Assembly (NCBI GenBank): GCA_038316355.1
Contig: JBBQAO010000012.1
Coordinates: forward strand, 1-64,000
Direction: 5' to 3'
From: Ga0077527 sp038316355
GTDB taxonomy: Bacteria; Pseudomonadota; Gammaproteobacteria; Burkholderiales; SG8-41
DNA length: 64,000 bases
Under the pieces are notes generated by a model. That model did no database searches. It was given only the letters and a program-made list of their open reading frames with translations, and had not been told where the DNA came from. Numbering within the stretch: position 1 is the first letter of the stretch; every line of letters starts with the position of its first letter. Shown here one piece after another: positions 49,628 through 58,586 of this stretch. The position numbers and the translations under genes were made by a program.

Positions 49628-51454
49628 ATGTGTGGAATCGTCGGCGCCATTGCGGCGCGCAATGTGGTGCCCATCCTGATTGAAGGCCTGAAGCGGCTGG
49701 AATATCGCGGCTATGACTCGGCAGGCATTGCCGTGATCAACGGCAAATTGCGCCGCGTGCGCAGTCTGGGCCGCGTTGCTGAACTGGAACGCTTGGCGCA
49801 GGCGGGCGGCATCACCGGTACCATCGGGATTGCCCATACCCGCTGGGCGACCCATGGTGCGCCATCGGAAAAAAACGCGCATCCGCATGTTTCCGGCGGA
49901 ATTTCGGTGGTGCATAACGGCATCATCGAAAATCACGAGGAAATGCGCGAAAAGCTGCGCGGCCTTGGTTATCAGTTTGTGTCGGATACCGATACCGAAG
50001 TCATCGCCCATCTGGTGCATCTGCATTTGAAGCAAGGTGGCGATTTGCTGGCGGCAGTCCAGCATAGTCTGCGCGAACTGGTAGGGGCCTATGCGATCGC
50101 GGTCGTCAATGAGGCTGACTCTGCACGGCTGATAGTGGGGCGCATGGGCGCGCCGTTATTGCTCGGCCTGGGCAAGGGCGAAAATTTTGCCGCATCAGAT
50201 GCGTCGGCACTGGTGCAGGTCACACAACGCGTCGTCTATCTGGAAGAAGGCGATTGTGCAGAACTGACGCGCGAACGCGTACGCATTTTCGACAGCATCG
50301 GCCAGCCGGTCGAACGCCGGGAACAGATCACCACGCTTACGGCAGAGGCTGTCGAGCTCGGTCCGTATCAGCATTACATGCAGAAGGAAATTTTCGAGCA
50401 GCCGATGGCGGTGGCCAACACCCTCGAGCTGGTGACCAGCGCGCGCACCGTTGTGCCGCAGCTGTTCGGTACAGACGCAGAAAATATATTTAATAAAATC
50501 AATGGATTGACGATACTTGCCTGTGGCACCAGTTATCACGCCGGTATGGTTGCGCGGTACTGGATTGAAGCCGTGGCCGGGCTGCCCTGCAATGTCGAGA
50601 TTGCCAGCGAATACCGTTACCGCGAAGCGCATAGTGATCCCGATACGCTGGTAGTGACGATTTCGCAGTCGGGCGAAACCGCGGACACCCTGGCCGCCCT
50701 GCAGTACGCGAAGTTGCGCGGTCATCGCCACAGTCTGGCCATTTGCAATACGCCGGAATCGGCGCTGGTGCGCGCCTCCGACCTGCGTTTCCTGACCCGC
50801 GCAGGTCCTGAAATCGGTGTGGCGTCGACCAAGGCTTTCACCACGCAACTGGCGGCACTGGTGCTGCTGACCATGGCGCTGGCCAAACAGCGCGGACAGC
50901 TGACGGCAGAGCGCGAAACGGAGTTGCTGCATGCACTGCGCCACCTGCCGGCGGCGCTGAGTGAGGTGCTGAAAATCGAACCGGCGATTGCCGGGTGGGC
51001 GAAAATTTTTGCCGGCAAGGAACACATGTTGTTCCTCGGCCGTGGCATTCATTATCCGATCGCCCTGGAAGGTGCGCTGAAGATGAAGGAAATTACTTAC
51101 ATCCACGCCGAGGCCTACGCCGCCGGCGAACTCAAGCACGGGCCGCTGGCGCTGGTTGACCGCAACATGCCGGTGGTGGCCGTCGCGCCCAGGGACGCCT
51201 TGCTGGAAAAACTCAAATCAAATCTGCAGGAAGTGCGCGCACGCGGCGGTGAATTGTATGTGCTGGCCGACGAGGACACCCGTATTGCCGCCAGCGACGG
51301 GGTGCACGTCATTCAGATGCCCGGCCATGCCGGGTTGCTGTCACCGATACTGCACACGGTGCCGCTGCAACTGCTGGCTTATCACACGGCGTTGCATCGT
51401 GGCACCGATGTCGACAAACCGCGCAACCTTGCCAAGTCGGTGACGGTCGAATAA
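49628..51454 (+). CDS. glmS: Glutamine-fructose-6-phosphate aminotransferase (isomerizing)
   Basis: A 608-residue enzyme. The N-terminal class II glutaminase starts MCGIVGAIAARNVV with the nucleophile Cys, then LEYRGYDSAG and HTRWATHGAPS. Two SIS domains follow (LACGTSYHAGMVARYW, TISQSGETADTLAAL), and the C terminus NLAKSVTVE matches the family. It makes glucosamine-6-phosphate from fructose-6-phosphate and glutamine, feeding GlmU. The codons at 50497-50509 contain an IHF-type match, in a locally AT-rich patch (ENIFNKING). Confidence 0.98.
   Translation: MCGIVGAIAARNVVPILIEGLKRLEYRGYDSAGIAVINGKLRRVRSLGRVAELERLAQAGGITGTIGIAHTRWATHGAPSEKNAHPHVSGGISVVHNGIIENHEEMREKLRGLGYQFVSDTDTEVIAHLVHLHLKQGGDLLAAVQHSLRELVGAYAIAVVNEADSARLIVGRMGAPLLLGLGKGENFAASDASALVQVTQRVVYLEEGDCAELTRERVRIFDSIGQPVERREQITTLTAEAVELGPYQHYMQKEIFEQPMAVANTLELVTSARTVVPQLFGTDAENIFNKINGLTILACGTSYHAGMVARYWIEAVAGLPCNVEIASEYRYREAHSDPDTLVVTISQSGETADTLAALQYAKLRGHRHSLAICNTPESALVRASDLRFLTRAGPEIGVASTKAFTTQLAALVLLTMALAKQRGQLTAERETELLHALRHLPAALSEVLKIEPAIAGWAKIFAGKEHMLFLGRGIHYPIALEGALKMKEITYIHAEAYAAGELKHGPLALVDRNMPVVAVAPRDALLEKLKSNLQEVRARGGELYVLADEDTRIAASDGVHVIQMPGHAGLLSPILHTVPLQLLAYHTALHRGTDVDKPRNLAKSVTVE
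50497..50509 (+). promoter_or_regulatory. IHF-consensus match inside glmS
   Basis: AATCAATGGATTG fits WATCAANNNNTTR exactly, next to an AT-rich stretch that stands out from the GC-rich gene. Being inside a coding region, it may be chance. Confidence 0.2.
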
Positions 51455-51470
51455 CAGGATTTACCGGCGC

Positions 51471-52247
51471 TCAGGGTTTGCGTCGCGGTTTGTACCCGGC
51501 CCTGGCCGCCAAGGGATCGTAAATCCAGCGCGGCATCACATGCATCAGTCGCGCAACGATTGCCATCTGCCAGGGCAATACCGCATGGGTTTTGCGTTTG
51601 GCAATGGCAGTGACGATTTTTTCTGCAGCCGTTTCTGCGGAGATGATGAACGGCATCGGATATGGATTGCTTGCAGTCATAGCAGTGGCAATGTAACCGG
51701 GACAGATGGTGATCACGGTGATGCCGCTGCCGCGCAATTCCACCCGCAGGCCTTCCAGATAAGCGATGGCTGCGGCCTTGGAGGCCGAATATGCCGTGGC
51801 TCCCGGCAATCCCCGGTAACCGGCAACACTGGCAATTCCCACCAGCACGCCATGGCCACGCTCGCGCATGGCGGCAATATACGGCTGGAAGGTGTTCACC
51901 ATGCCGATGACATTGATGTCGAAAATATCGCGGAATACCTGCCCGTCTTCGGCTAACTCGGTCAAGGTGCCGACGCTGATGCCGGCATTGGCAATGACGA
52001 TGTCGGGGAGGCCGTGGCGGGAGATCAGTGCTTCAGCGGCTCCGCGCATGGCGGTTGAATCGCGGACGTCAGCGATCTGTGCCGCACATCGCCCGGGGAA
52101 CTCCTGCGCCAGTTGTTCCAGTTCGGCGCCGCGACGCGCGATCAGTCCGACGCTTGCGCCACTGCCGGCATAGTGTCGTGCCAGCGCGGCACCCAGTCCG
52201 GCAGAGGCGCCGGTGATGACGACGGAACCGGGTGACAGGTCGGGCAT
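51471..52247 (-). CDS. Short-chain dehydrogenase/reductase
   Basis: A 258-residue Rossmann oxidoreductase: VVITGASAGLGAALARHYAG (cofactor glycine motif), IADVRD, NAGIS, the catalytic Ser in GIASVAGYRG and the Tyr/Lys in TAYSASKAAAIAYLEGL, and PGYIATAM. Catalytic residues are complete, so it should be an active NAD(P)-dependent reductase of unknown substrate. The C-terminal hydrophobic stretch (LPWQMAIVARLMHVMPRWIY) suggests membrane contact. It is convergent with glmS and follows the dsbA pair on the same strand. Confidence 0.9.
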   Translation of the reverse strand: MPDLSPGSVVITGASAGLGAALARHYAGSGASVGLIARRGAELEQLAQEFPGRCAAQIADVRDSTAMRGAAEALISRHGLPDIVIANAGISVGTLTELAEDGQVFRDIFDINVIGMVNTFQPYIAAMRERGHGVLVGIASVAGYRGLPGATAYSASKAAAIAYLEGLRVELRGSGITVITICPGYIATAMTASNPYPMPFIISAETAAEKIVTAIAKRKTHAVLPWQMAIVARLMHVMPRWIYDPLAARAGYKPRRKP

Positions 52248-52259
52248 CCGTTCCGGAGA

Positions 52260-52940
52260 TCAGCGCAAGGCAGCTTCGCTGCGCACTTTCTGCACCAGTC
52301 CGTCGAGGATTACGACCATGCCGTTCAGTGATTCCGTAAAGTTACCGGACGTCAGGTAACGGCCATGGACCACCAGTGAAGGTGTGCCGCTGATGCTGTA
52401 GGCCTTGCCCAGCCTGGAGGCCTCATCCACTTTGCGCTGTACTGCAGCGGAATTGTAGGTTTCATCCCAGCGCTCGCGGGCTATGCCGTTGCGCACGGCC
52501 CATTCGGACATCACCTCGGGTTTGCTCATCGCGAGCTCTTCGACGTGATAGCCGTGGTAGACGCGCTGGTGCAGGCGTTCTACCTCGCCAAGCGCTTCCA
52601 GCGTGTAATAGATGCGCGCATGCGGCGCCCAGCTGTCGCGCAGGATGGCGGGAATCCGGCGCACCGTGACGTCGGCGGGTTTGCGGCTGATCCAGCGTTC
52701 CAGCGCCGGCTGCAGGTTATAACAATGCGGGCAGCCGTACCAGAAAAAATCGATGACTTCGATGCTGTTGGCGACAGCGACTGGCTGCGGCTTGATGACC
52801 CGGTACTCGATTTCTGCCCGTACCGGGGTTTGTGATGCGGGACGTTGTGCTTCGGCATGCTGTTGTGCCGCCGCTGTGCTGCTGAAAAAAACCAGCAGCG
52901 CGAGCACACAGGCGATCAGGCTCGCCGGCGCCTGCGGCAT
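52260..52940 (-). CDS. DsbA-family thiol:disulfide interchange protein, copy 1
   Basis: A 226-residue periplasmic protein with a signal peptide (ASLIACVLALLVFFSSTAAAQ), a Gln/Ala-rich linker, and the thioredoxin-fold active site FFWYGCPHCYNLQPALERW; the cis-proline loop is GTPSLVVHG. CPHC is the strongly oxidising DsbA type. It lies two bases downstream of a second dsbA-type gene with the same layout, so the pair looks like a tandem duplication. The more divergent linker and the changed surface around the active site suggest this copy has specialised. Expected role: disulfide formation in exported proteins. Confidence 0.9.
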   Translation of the reverse strand: MPQAPASLIACVLALLVFFSSTAAAQQHAEAQRPASQTPVRAEIEYRVIKPQPVAVANSIEVIDFFWYGCPHCYNLQPALERWISRKPADVTVRRIPAILRDSWAPHARIYYTLEALGEVERLHQRVYHGYHVEELAMSKPEVMSEWAVRNGIARERWDETYNSAAVQRKVDEASRLGKAYSISGTPSLVVHGRYLTSGNFTESLNGMVVILDGLVQKVRSEAALR

Positions 52941-52942
52941 GA

Positions 52943-53605
52943 TTATTTCGTCCCTTTGCTTTTCCTCGCTTCGGCGATCAGCCCGTCAACGACCTGGAAA
53001 AAGCGGTCATAGTCGACGCTGCGATCGGCTTTCAGCGTCCGTGACGGCGCGGTCAGGTACTGGCCGTCGATGACCAGTGCCGGGGTGCCGGGAATGTCGT
53101 ATTTGCGCGTCAGTTCGATCGAGCGCTGGGTGCGGCCGTTGATGCCGAAGGAGTTGTAAACATCGGCGAACTTTTTGCGATCAACGCCTTTGGTCGCCGC
53201 CCAGTCGAAAATCGCATCGGGATTAACCAGCGGCAAACGTTGTTTGTGCAGCGAAGCGAACATTTCCTGGTGCAGTTTGTCGACCAGACCCATGGTTTCA
53301 ATGGTGTAGTAGGTCTTGGTCAGCGGTATCCAGGAATCCTGGAATACCGCGGGCACGTGGCGGAAATCAACGTCTGCCGGCTTGCGTTTGAGCCAGGCTT
53401 CCAGCGAGGGCTGCAGGCTGTTGCAATGCGGGCAGCCATACCAGAAAAACTCCAGCACTTCGATCTTGTTTCCGCTTTCGGTGGGCTGCGGCGGTTTCAC
53501 CACTGAATAATCCTTGCCGGCGGTCAGTTGGGCATGGGCGGTGGCGAAACACAGGCTGAGGCCGATGGCCAGCAGGATGCGAGGGAAAATACGGATGGAT
53601 TGCAT
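52943..53605 (-). CDS. dsbA: DsbA-family thiol:disulfide interchange protein, copy 2
   Basis: A 220-residue protein with a signal peptide (FPRILLAIGLSLCFATAHAQ), active site FFWYGCPHCNSLQPSLEAW and cis-proline loop GTPALVIDG. It introduces disulfide bonds in the periplasm and needs re-oxidation by DsbB (not in the window). It lies directly after the SPOR gene, the usual place of dsbA in betaproteobacteria (argS-SPOR-dsbA), so this is likely the ancestral copy and the one downstream the duplicate. Confidence 0.93.
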   Translation of the reverse strand: MQSIRIFPRILLAIGLSLCFATAHAQLTAGKDYSVVKPPQPTESGNKIEVLEFFWYGCPHCNSLQPSLEAWLKRKPADVDFRHVPAVFQDSWIPLTKTYYTIETMGLVDKLHQEMFASLHKQRLPLVNPDAIFDWAATKGVDRKKFADVYNSFGINGRTQRSIELTRKYDIPGTPALVIDGQYLTAPSRTLKADRSVDYDRFFQVVDGLIAEARKSKGTK

Positions 53606-53626
53606 GACAGGCTCCAGTGGACGGCG

Positions 53627-54208
53627 TTATTTGTCGGCGTCGCGCACTTTGATCAACGTGGTGTCGATACCATTATTCTTCAGAGTGTCGCGGGTGCGAT
53701 TCAGTTCCTCGACATTGCCGTAGGGGCCGACGCGCACGCGGTGCCACACCCCGCGGTCAGGCAGGGTCGTGGTCTGGATCGAGGCCTGCATGCCGATCAG
53801 CGCCAGCCGGGCCTTCAGATTGTCGGCGTCGGGGGCGTTCTGGAAGGCGCCGGCCTGCAGGTAGAAAGACTCCTTGCTTGCACCCTTGGCATCGCGCAAC
53901 TGCTGGTCGGTTGCCGGTTCTTCGACGCCAGGCAGGATCTTGTAAAAATCAAAGCGCGGCTTGGCTTCTGCGGCGGGTTTACCGCCCTTTTCCGGTGTTT
54001 TCGCAGATTCTACAGTTTTGCCGGCCGGTTCGGATTTTGTCGCGGGCACCTTCTGCGGAAAGGGATTGGGCATCTTGTTGATGTACCAGGCCACGCCCAG
54101 TGCGATGCCCAGGCCCAGAACCAGCCCGATCAGGATGCCGATGAACAGCGAGCCCCCGCTGCTGCGGGAGCTGCCCTTGCGTTCACTGCCTTTGTAATCC
54201 CGGCTCAC
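53627..54208 (-). CDS. SPOR-domain inner-membrane protein (FtsN-like)
   Basis: A 193-residue protein with a short basic cytoplasmic start, one membrane helix (SLFIGILIGLVLGLGIALGV), a Pro/Lys/Ala-rich periplasmic linker, and a C-terminal SPOR domain (SFYLQAGAFQNAPDADNLKA, RVRVGPYGNVEELNRTRDTL). SPOR domains bind denuded septal peptidoglycan, and this layout resembles FtsN. It starts 10 bp after argS, a common betaproteobacterial arrangement. A division role is likely but inferred. Confidence 0.9.
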   Translation of the reverse strand: MSRDYKGSERKGSSRSSGGSLFIGILIGLVLGLGIALGVAWYINKMPNPFPQKVPATKSEPAGKTVESAKTPEKGGKPAAEAKPRFDFYKILPGVEEPATDQQLRDAKGASKESFYLQAGAFQNAPDADNLKARLALIGMQASIQTTTLPDRGVWHRVRVGPYGNVEELNRTRDTLKNNGIDTTLIKVRDADK

Positions 54209-54217
54209 TCGGCAATC

Positions 54218-55960
54218 TTACATTTTTTCAGGGGCGCCCACACCCAGCAGGGCGAGGCCGTTGCGCAATACCTGTCGCACCGCCAGCGCCAGCGCCAGCC
54301 GGGCGCGTGTCAGGGCAGCATCTTCGACGATAAAACGCTCGGCGTTGTAATAGCTGTGGAATTCACCGGCCAGATCCTTCAGGTAAAACGCCACCATGTG
54401 CGGCGCCAGTTCGCGCGCCGCGCTTTCGATGATGTCCGGATATTCCAACAGGCTTTTCAGCAGCCCGGCTTCGTGGGCGGAGCCCAGCGGTTTAAGGTCG
54501 GCATCGCGCAGGGTCGCGGCATCGCCGCCCCATTGTTCGAGTACGCTGCAAACACGGGCATGCGCGTACTGGATGTAATACACCGGATTGTCGTTGCTCT
54601 GCGCCTTGGCAAGGTCGAGATCGAAGTCGAGATGCTGGTCGCTTTTGCGCAAAACATAGAAAAAACGCGCAGCATCGTTGCCGACTTCATGGCGCAGTTC
54701 GCGCAGCGTGACGAATTCGCCCGAGCGCGTCGACATCGAAACCTTCTGGCCGTCGCGGTAGAGCACTGCGAACTGCACCAGTGCCACATTCAGCCGGGTT
54801 GGTTCGATGCCCAGCGCCTGCAGCGCGCCTTTTACCCGTGGAATATAACCGTGGTGGTCTGCGCCCCAGACGTCAATGACCACATCGAAGCCGCGGCCGA
54901 ATTTTTCGAGGTGATAGGCGATATCACTGGCGAAATAGGTGAACTGGCCGTTTTCCCGCTGCACCACGCGGTCTTTTTCATCGCCAAAATCTGTGGACCG
55001 GAACCACTTTGCACCGTCCTTGACGTAAAGATGTCCGCGCTTTTCCAATTCGGCCACTGCGCGTTCAACTTGGCCCGAGGTGTATAGCGAACGCTCGGAG
55101 AACCACTGGTCAAAAACAACGCCGAATTCCTCAAGATCGTTTTTGCAGTCGTCCAACTGCTGCTTCAGCGCATGGCGGAGCACACGTTCATAATCCGCGC
55201 CGAGCAGGGTTTTGGCGTTCCTGATCAGGTCGTCAAGGTGTTTTTCCGGATCGGTGGTGACATCGGCGGCGCCGGCTGCGACCTCGGTCCAGTGTTTGAG
55301 ATAACGCGCTCCATCGGCCGTGTGCAGTTCAGTCGCCATCGTGCGCACATAGTCGCCCTGATAGGCATTCGGCGGAAAGCTGAGGGTTTCGCCGCTGTGC
55401 TCGAGATAACGCAGCCAGGTCGACAGCGCCAGGATGTCCATCTGGCGTCCGGCGTCGTTGACATAGTATTCACGCGAAACATCGAAACCCGCCGCGGTCA
55501 GTATCGTCGCCACGCTGGCGCCGTAAGCCGCGCCGCGGCCATGGCCGACATGCAGCGGTCCGGTGGGATTGGCTGAAACAAATTCGATCTGGGTTTTTTT
55601 GCGCTGGCCGTAACTGCTGCTGCCGTATGTTTCAGCAGCTTCGAGCACGCGGCCGACGACCTGTTGTTTGTACGACTGCGTCAGGAACAGGTTGATGAAT
55701 CCGGCGCCGGCGATTTCAGCTTTTTCCAGATCCGGGGATACTGGCAGTGCAGCGACCAGTTGCTGGGCAATCGCGCGCGGATTGCCGCGCAGTTCCTTCG
55801 CCAGATGCAGCGCGATGTTGCAGGCAAAGTCACCGTGCTGCGCCAGTTTGGGCCGGTCCAGGACAATGCTGGCGGTGGTGCCAACAGGGGCGACCTGCGC
55901 CAATGCCTGACGCAGCAGGCCGGCAAGCAGTGTTCTGGCGTCGGTGGGAGTCGTGATCAT
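54218..55960 (-). CDS. argS: Arginyl-tRNA synthetase
   Basis: A 580-residue class I synthetase with an N-terminal Add1 domain, the HIGH-type motif SANPTGPLHVGHGRGAAYG, the KMSKS region replaced by SMSTRSGEF (common in ArgRS), YVLRKSDQHLDFDLDLAK and the C-terminal DALR anticodon-binding domain ending LLGVGAPEKM. It charges tRNA-Arg. The ATG at 55960 is the family-typical start. A 121-bp gene-free gap separates it from priA. Confidence 0.97.
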   Translation of the reverse strand: MITTPTDARTLLAGLLRQALAQVAPVGTTASIVLDRPKLAQHGDFACNIALHLAKELRGNPRAIAQQLVAALPVSPDLEKAEIAGAGFINLFLTQSYKQQVVGRVLEAAETYGSSSYGQRKKTQIEFVSANPTGPLHVGHGRGAAYGASVATILTAAGFDVSREYYVNDAGRQMDILALSTWLRYLEHSGETLSFPPNAYQGDYVRTMATELHTADGARYLKHWTEVAAGAADVTTDPEKHLDDLIRNAKTLLGADYERVLRHALKQQLDDCKNDLEEFGVVFDQWFSERSLYTSGQVERAVAELEKRGHLYVKDGAKWFRSTDFGDEKDRVVQRENGQFTYFASDIAYHLEKFGRGFDVVIDVWGADHHGYIPRVKGALQALGIEPTRLNVALVQFAVLYRDGQKVSMSTRSGEFVTLRELRHEVGNDAARFFYVLRKSDQHLDFDLDLAKAQSNDNPVYYIQYAHARVCSVLEQWGGDAATLRDADLKPLGSAHEAGLLKSLLEYPDIIESAARELAPHMVAFYLKDLAGEFHSYYNAERFIVEDAALTRARLALALAVRQVLRNGLALLGVGAPEKM

Positions 55961-56081
55961 TTCGGGAAGGTCGAATCGTCCAAGGCAGCCAGCACCGGAG
56001 CGCTGTCCGATGGTGCCTTAGCCGCGATTTTGTCTGCGAAAAAAGTGCCGAATTCTAACATGGTGAGCGCCCTGCTCCGGC

Positions 56082-58259
56082 TCAGAATTCCGCCGGATCA
56101 ACATCCAGCGACCAGCGCGCTGCGGTGCTGGCAGTCTCTGCCAGATGCGGGCGCCAGGCATTAAGGAATTTCCGCAAATCGGCGCGCGACGATGACTGAA
56201 TCAGCAGATGCGCGCGTTCGCGACCGGACTTGCGCATCATGTTGGCGGGCACCGGGTCATAGACTGTGACCGCCGGCTGGAGGTGGCGGGCGCTGCGCGC
56301 AGCCTGGGCGAGGAATTGCAGGGCAAGGTCCACCGTGCGCGCCTCGGCGCGCAACAGCGCCTGATGCACATACGGTGGAAATCCCGCTTGTTTCCGCTCC
56401 GCCAGCTGGCTGCGCGCATAAGTGTCGAAGTCCTGATCACGCAACGCTGCATACAGGGGATGGTCGGAAAATTCGGTTTGCACCAGCACTTCACCCTGCT
56501 GGTCGCCGCGGCCGGCGCGACCGGCGACCTGGGTCAGCAAGGCATACAGTCGTTCCGCCGCGCGAAAATCATTGCTGTAGAGCATGCCGTCGGCGTTGAC
56601 CACGCCGACCAGATTCAGGTGCGGAAAATCATGGCCCTTGGCGAGGATCTGGGTGCCGACGAGGATATCAACCGTGCGCTCGCGGATGCGGCTGCGCATG
56701 TTCTGCCAGGCCTCTTTGCGCCTTGTGCTGTCGCGGTCGACGCGCAGGATGCGCGCTTGCGGAAATTGTTTAACAAGAGCGGCTTCGATGCGCTGCGTGC
56801 CCTGCCCGACCGGCGCCAGGTCGGCGTCGCCGCATTCCGGGCAGGCCGTGGGCACGGCACTGTCGTGGCCGCAGTGGTGGCAGCGCAGCCGGCGGTCGCG
56901 CAAATGCACCACCAGTTTTGCCGAGCAGCGTTTGCAGTCGGATATCCAGCCGCAGCTGCCGCACATCAGCACGGGGGCGTAACCGCGGCGGTTGATGAAC
57001 ACCATGCTTTGTTCGTTGCGATCGATGCGTTTGCCGATGGCGGCGATCAACCGGGCGGACAGCCCATCAACGGGTTTTTCATTGCGCAGGTCGATGCATG
57101 AAATTACCGGCGGTCGCGCATTGATGCGGTCCTGCAAGGTCAGCAATTGATAGCGATGGTCAATGGCATTGCGGTAAGTCTCCAGCGCCGGGGTCGCCGA
57201 ACCGAGCACCACTGGCACACCGGCGTGGCGGGCGCGGGCCACGGCCAGATCCCGTGCTGAATAACGGAAACCTTCGCCCTGTTTGAACGAGCTGTCATGT
57301 TCCTCGTCGACGATGATCAGACCGAGATCGGGCAATGGTGTGAAGACCGACAACCGCGTGCCGAGCACGATACGCGCGCGACCCTTGCGCGCGTCCTGCC
57401 AGCGTGTGGCGCGTTCGCCATCGGCCAGTCCGCTGTGCAGCGTGGACACCGGCAAGCCGGGGAAGCGCGCGATAACCAGTGATTCCAGTTGCGGCGTCAG
57501 TGCAATTTCCGGTACCAGCAGCAGCACCTGGGTATTGCGCGCCAGCGCGGCGGCGATGGCATGCAGGTAGACCTCGGTTTTGCCGCTGCCGGTGATGCCC
57601 CACAGCAGTACGGGCTGATAAGTCCCCAGTGCCACGATGATGGCCTGGGCTGCAGCATTTTGTCCGGCAGTCAGTGCCGGGCCGACAGAGGGTGTCGGCA
57701 TCGTTGCCGGTTTTCCCGGTGACAGCGTGGTAGTTTGCACCCAGCCCTGCGCGATGAACGTCTTCAATGCCGTTCGTGCTGCAGCACCCAGCGCGCCAAT
57801 TGCTGCATGTTCAATGATGATTTTATTTTGCAGCAGCGCCAGCAGATCGCGTTGCGCGCGTGCGCGAGGCGGCAATGTTGCGATATCAGCGGCAATACCC
57901 GCCGCCGTCAGCGCATACGCAAGCGGGGTTTCTTCACGGCTGCGCACGCGGCGCAATGCGGCCGGCACGGTGGCCATGATCACCGCACCCAGTGGATGCA
58001 CGTAATAATCCGCGGCAAATTCGAGCAGGCGCAGATCGGCGCGATCGAGCAGCGGTGCGGTATCGAGTACGGTGATGGCGCGCTTGAGTTTGGCTTCAGG
58101 CACACCGCTGCTGTCCGGCCTGGCAACGATGATGCCGATCAGTTTTTGCCGACCGAAGGGCACCAGCACCCGTGCGCCGATCTGCGCTGCGCGTTCATCG
58201 CAGCGGTAATCGAACAGACGCGCTATCGGCACATCGAGCGCAACACGGATCAGGCTCAT
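56082..58259 (-). CDS. priA: Primosomal helicase PriA
   Basis: A 725-residue SF2 helicase: an N-terminal 3'-end-binding domain (IRVALDVPIARLFDYRC), Walker A LLWGITGSGKTEVYLHAI, DEEH in VDEEHDSSFKQGEGFRYSAR, the zinc-binding cysteine cluster (CGSCGWISDCKRCSAKL, RCHHCGHD, CPECGDADL) and motifs QILAKGHDFPHLNLV and TQVAGRAGRG. It restarts stalled forks by reloading DnaB. It follows hemE on the same strand with a 474-bp gap that holds DnaA-box-like 9-mers and a repeat element. Confidence 0.97.
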   Translation of the reverse strand: MSLIRVALDVPIARLFDYRCDERAAQIGARVLVPFGRQKLIGIIVARPDSSGVPEAKLKRAITVLDTAPLLDRADLRLLEFAADYYVHPLGAVIMATVPAALRRVRSREETPLAYALTAAGIAADIATLPPRARAQRDLLALLQNKIIIEHAAIGALGAAARTALKTFIAQGWVQTTTLSPGKPATMPTPSVGPALTAGQNAAAQAIIVALGTYQPVLLWGITGSGKTEVYLHAIAAALARNTQVLLLVPEIALTPQLESLVIARFPGLPVSTLHSGLADGERATRWQDARKGRARIVLGTRLSVFTPLPDLGLIIVDEEHDSSFKQGEGFRYSARDLAVARARHAGVPVVLGSATPALETYRNAIDHRYQLLTLQDRINARPPVISCIDLRNEKPVDGLSARLIAAIGKRIDRNEQSMVFINRRGYAPVLMCGSCGWISDCKRCSAKLVVHLRDRRLRCHHCGHDSAVPTACPECGDADLAPVGQGTQRIEAALVKQFPQARILRVDRDSTRRKEAWQNMRSRIRERTVDILVGTQILAKGHDFPHLNLVGVVNADGMLYSNDFRAAERLYALLTQVAGRAGRGDQQGEVLVQTEFSDHPLYAALRDQDFDTYARSQLAERKQAGFPPYVHQALLRAEARTVDLALQFLAQAARSARHLQPAVTVYDPVPANMMRKSGRERAHLLIQSSSRADLRKFLNAWRPHLAETASTAARWSLDVDPAEF

Positions 58260-58586
58260 CGCGGGCTGTGGTAGGGCGGGAAAAGTTGGCGCGTGGAGTT
58301 CAGCAGGATTATCGGAAAAGCGGCCAACTTGTTTGCCTGCAAGGGTTTTCCCAGAGTCCGGGCTTGTGGATAAGCTTGTTGATCAAATCCGTCGGGGCGG
58401 AAATTTTATAAGATCCACCAACCTTGCCACGGCATTACCGCAGCTACAACTTTATAAAAATATCAATAAAAACAATTAGTTACGATGGAATACCAGGGGC
58501 GAAACCGACTGCGGGCTGTGGCCGTACCCAGTTAACTCCTTGCTGTGCATAAGCTTTTTGCATCTTATGCCGACCAGGCGACTTAG
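58260..58586. other. Gene-free AT-rich gap with two DnaA-box consensus 9-mers
   Basis: TGTGGATAA (58365-58373) and TGTGCATAA (58544-58552) both match the reversed DnaA-box consensus TTATNCACA. Between them lies an AT-rich stretch (58447-58490) with a near-IHF motif (58470-58482), and TTGATCAA follows the first box. The layout recalls an origin-like or DnaA-regulated region, but gene polarity does not support the main origin here. No gene is seen. Confidence 0.5.

Noticed and set aside
53528..55087. Plus-strand open frame of 519 codons
   Set aside because: Antisense to dsbA, SPOR and argS genes; no family similarity.
58260..58586. Main chromosomal origin in the priA-hemE gap
   Set aside because: Two DnaA boxes are suggestive, but the atp, glm and mnm genes would then be transcribed against the fork; divergence near dnaA fits better.
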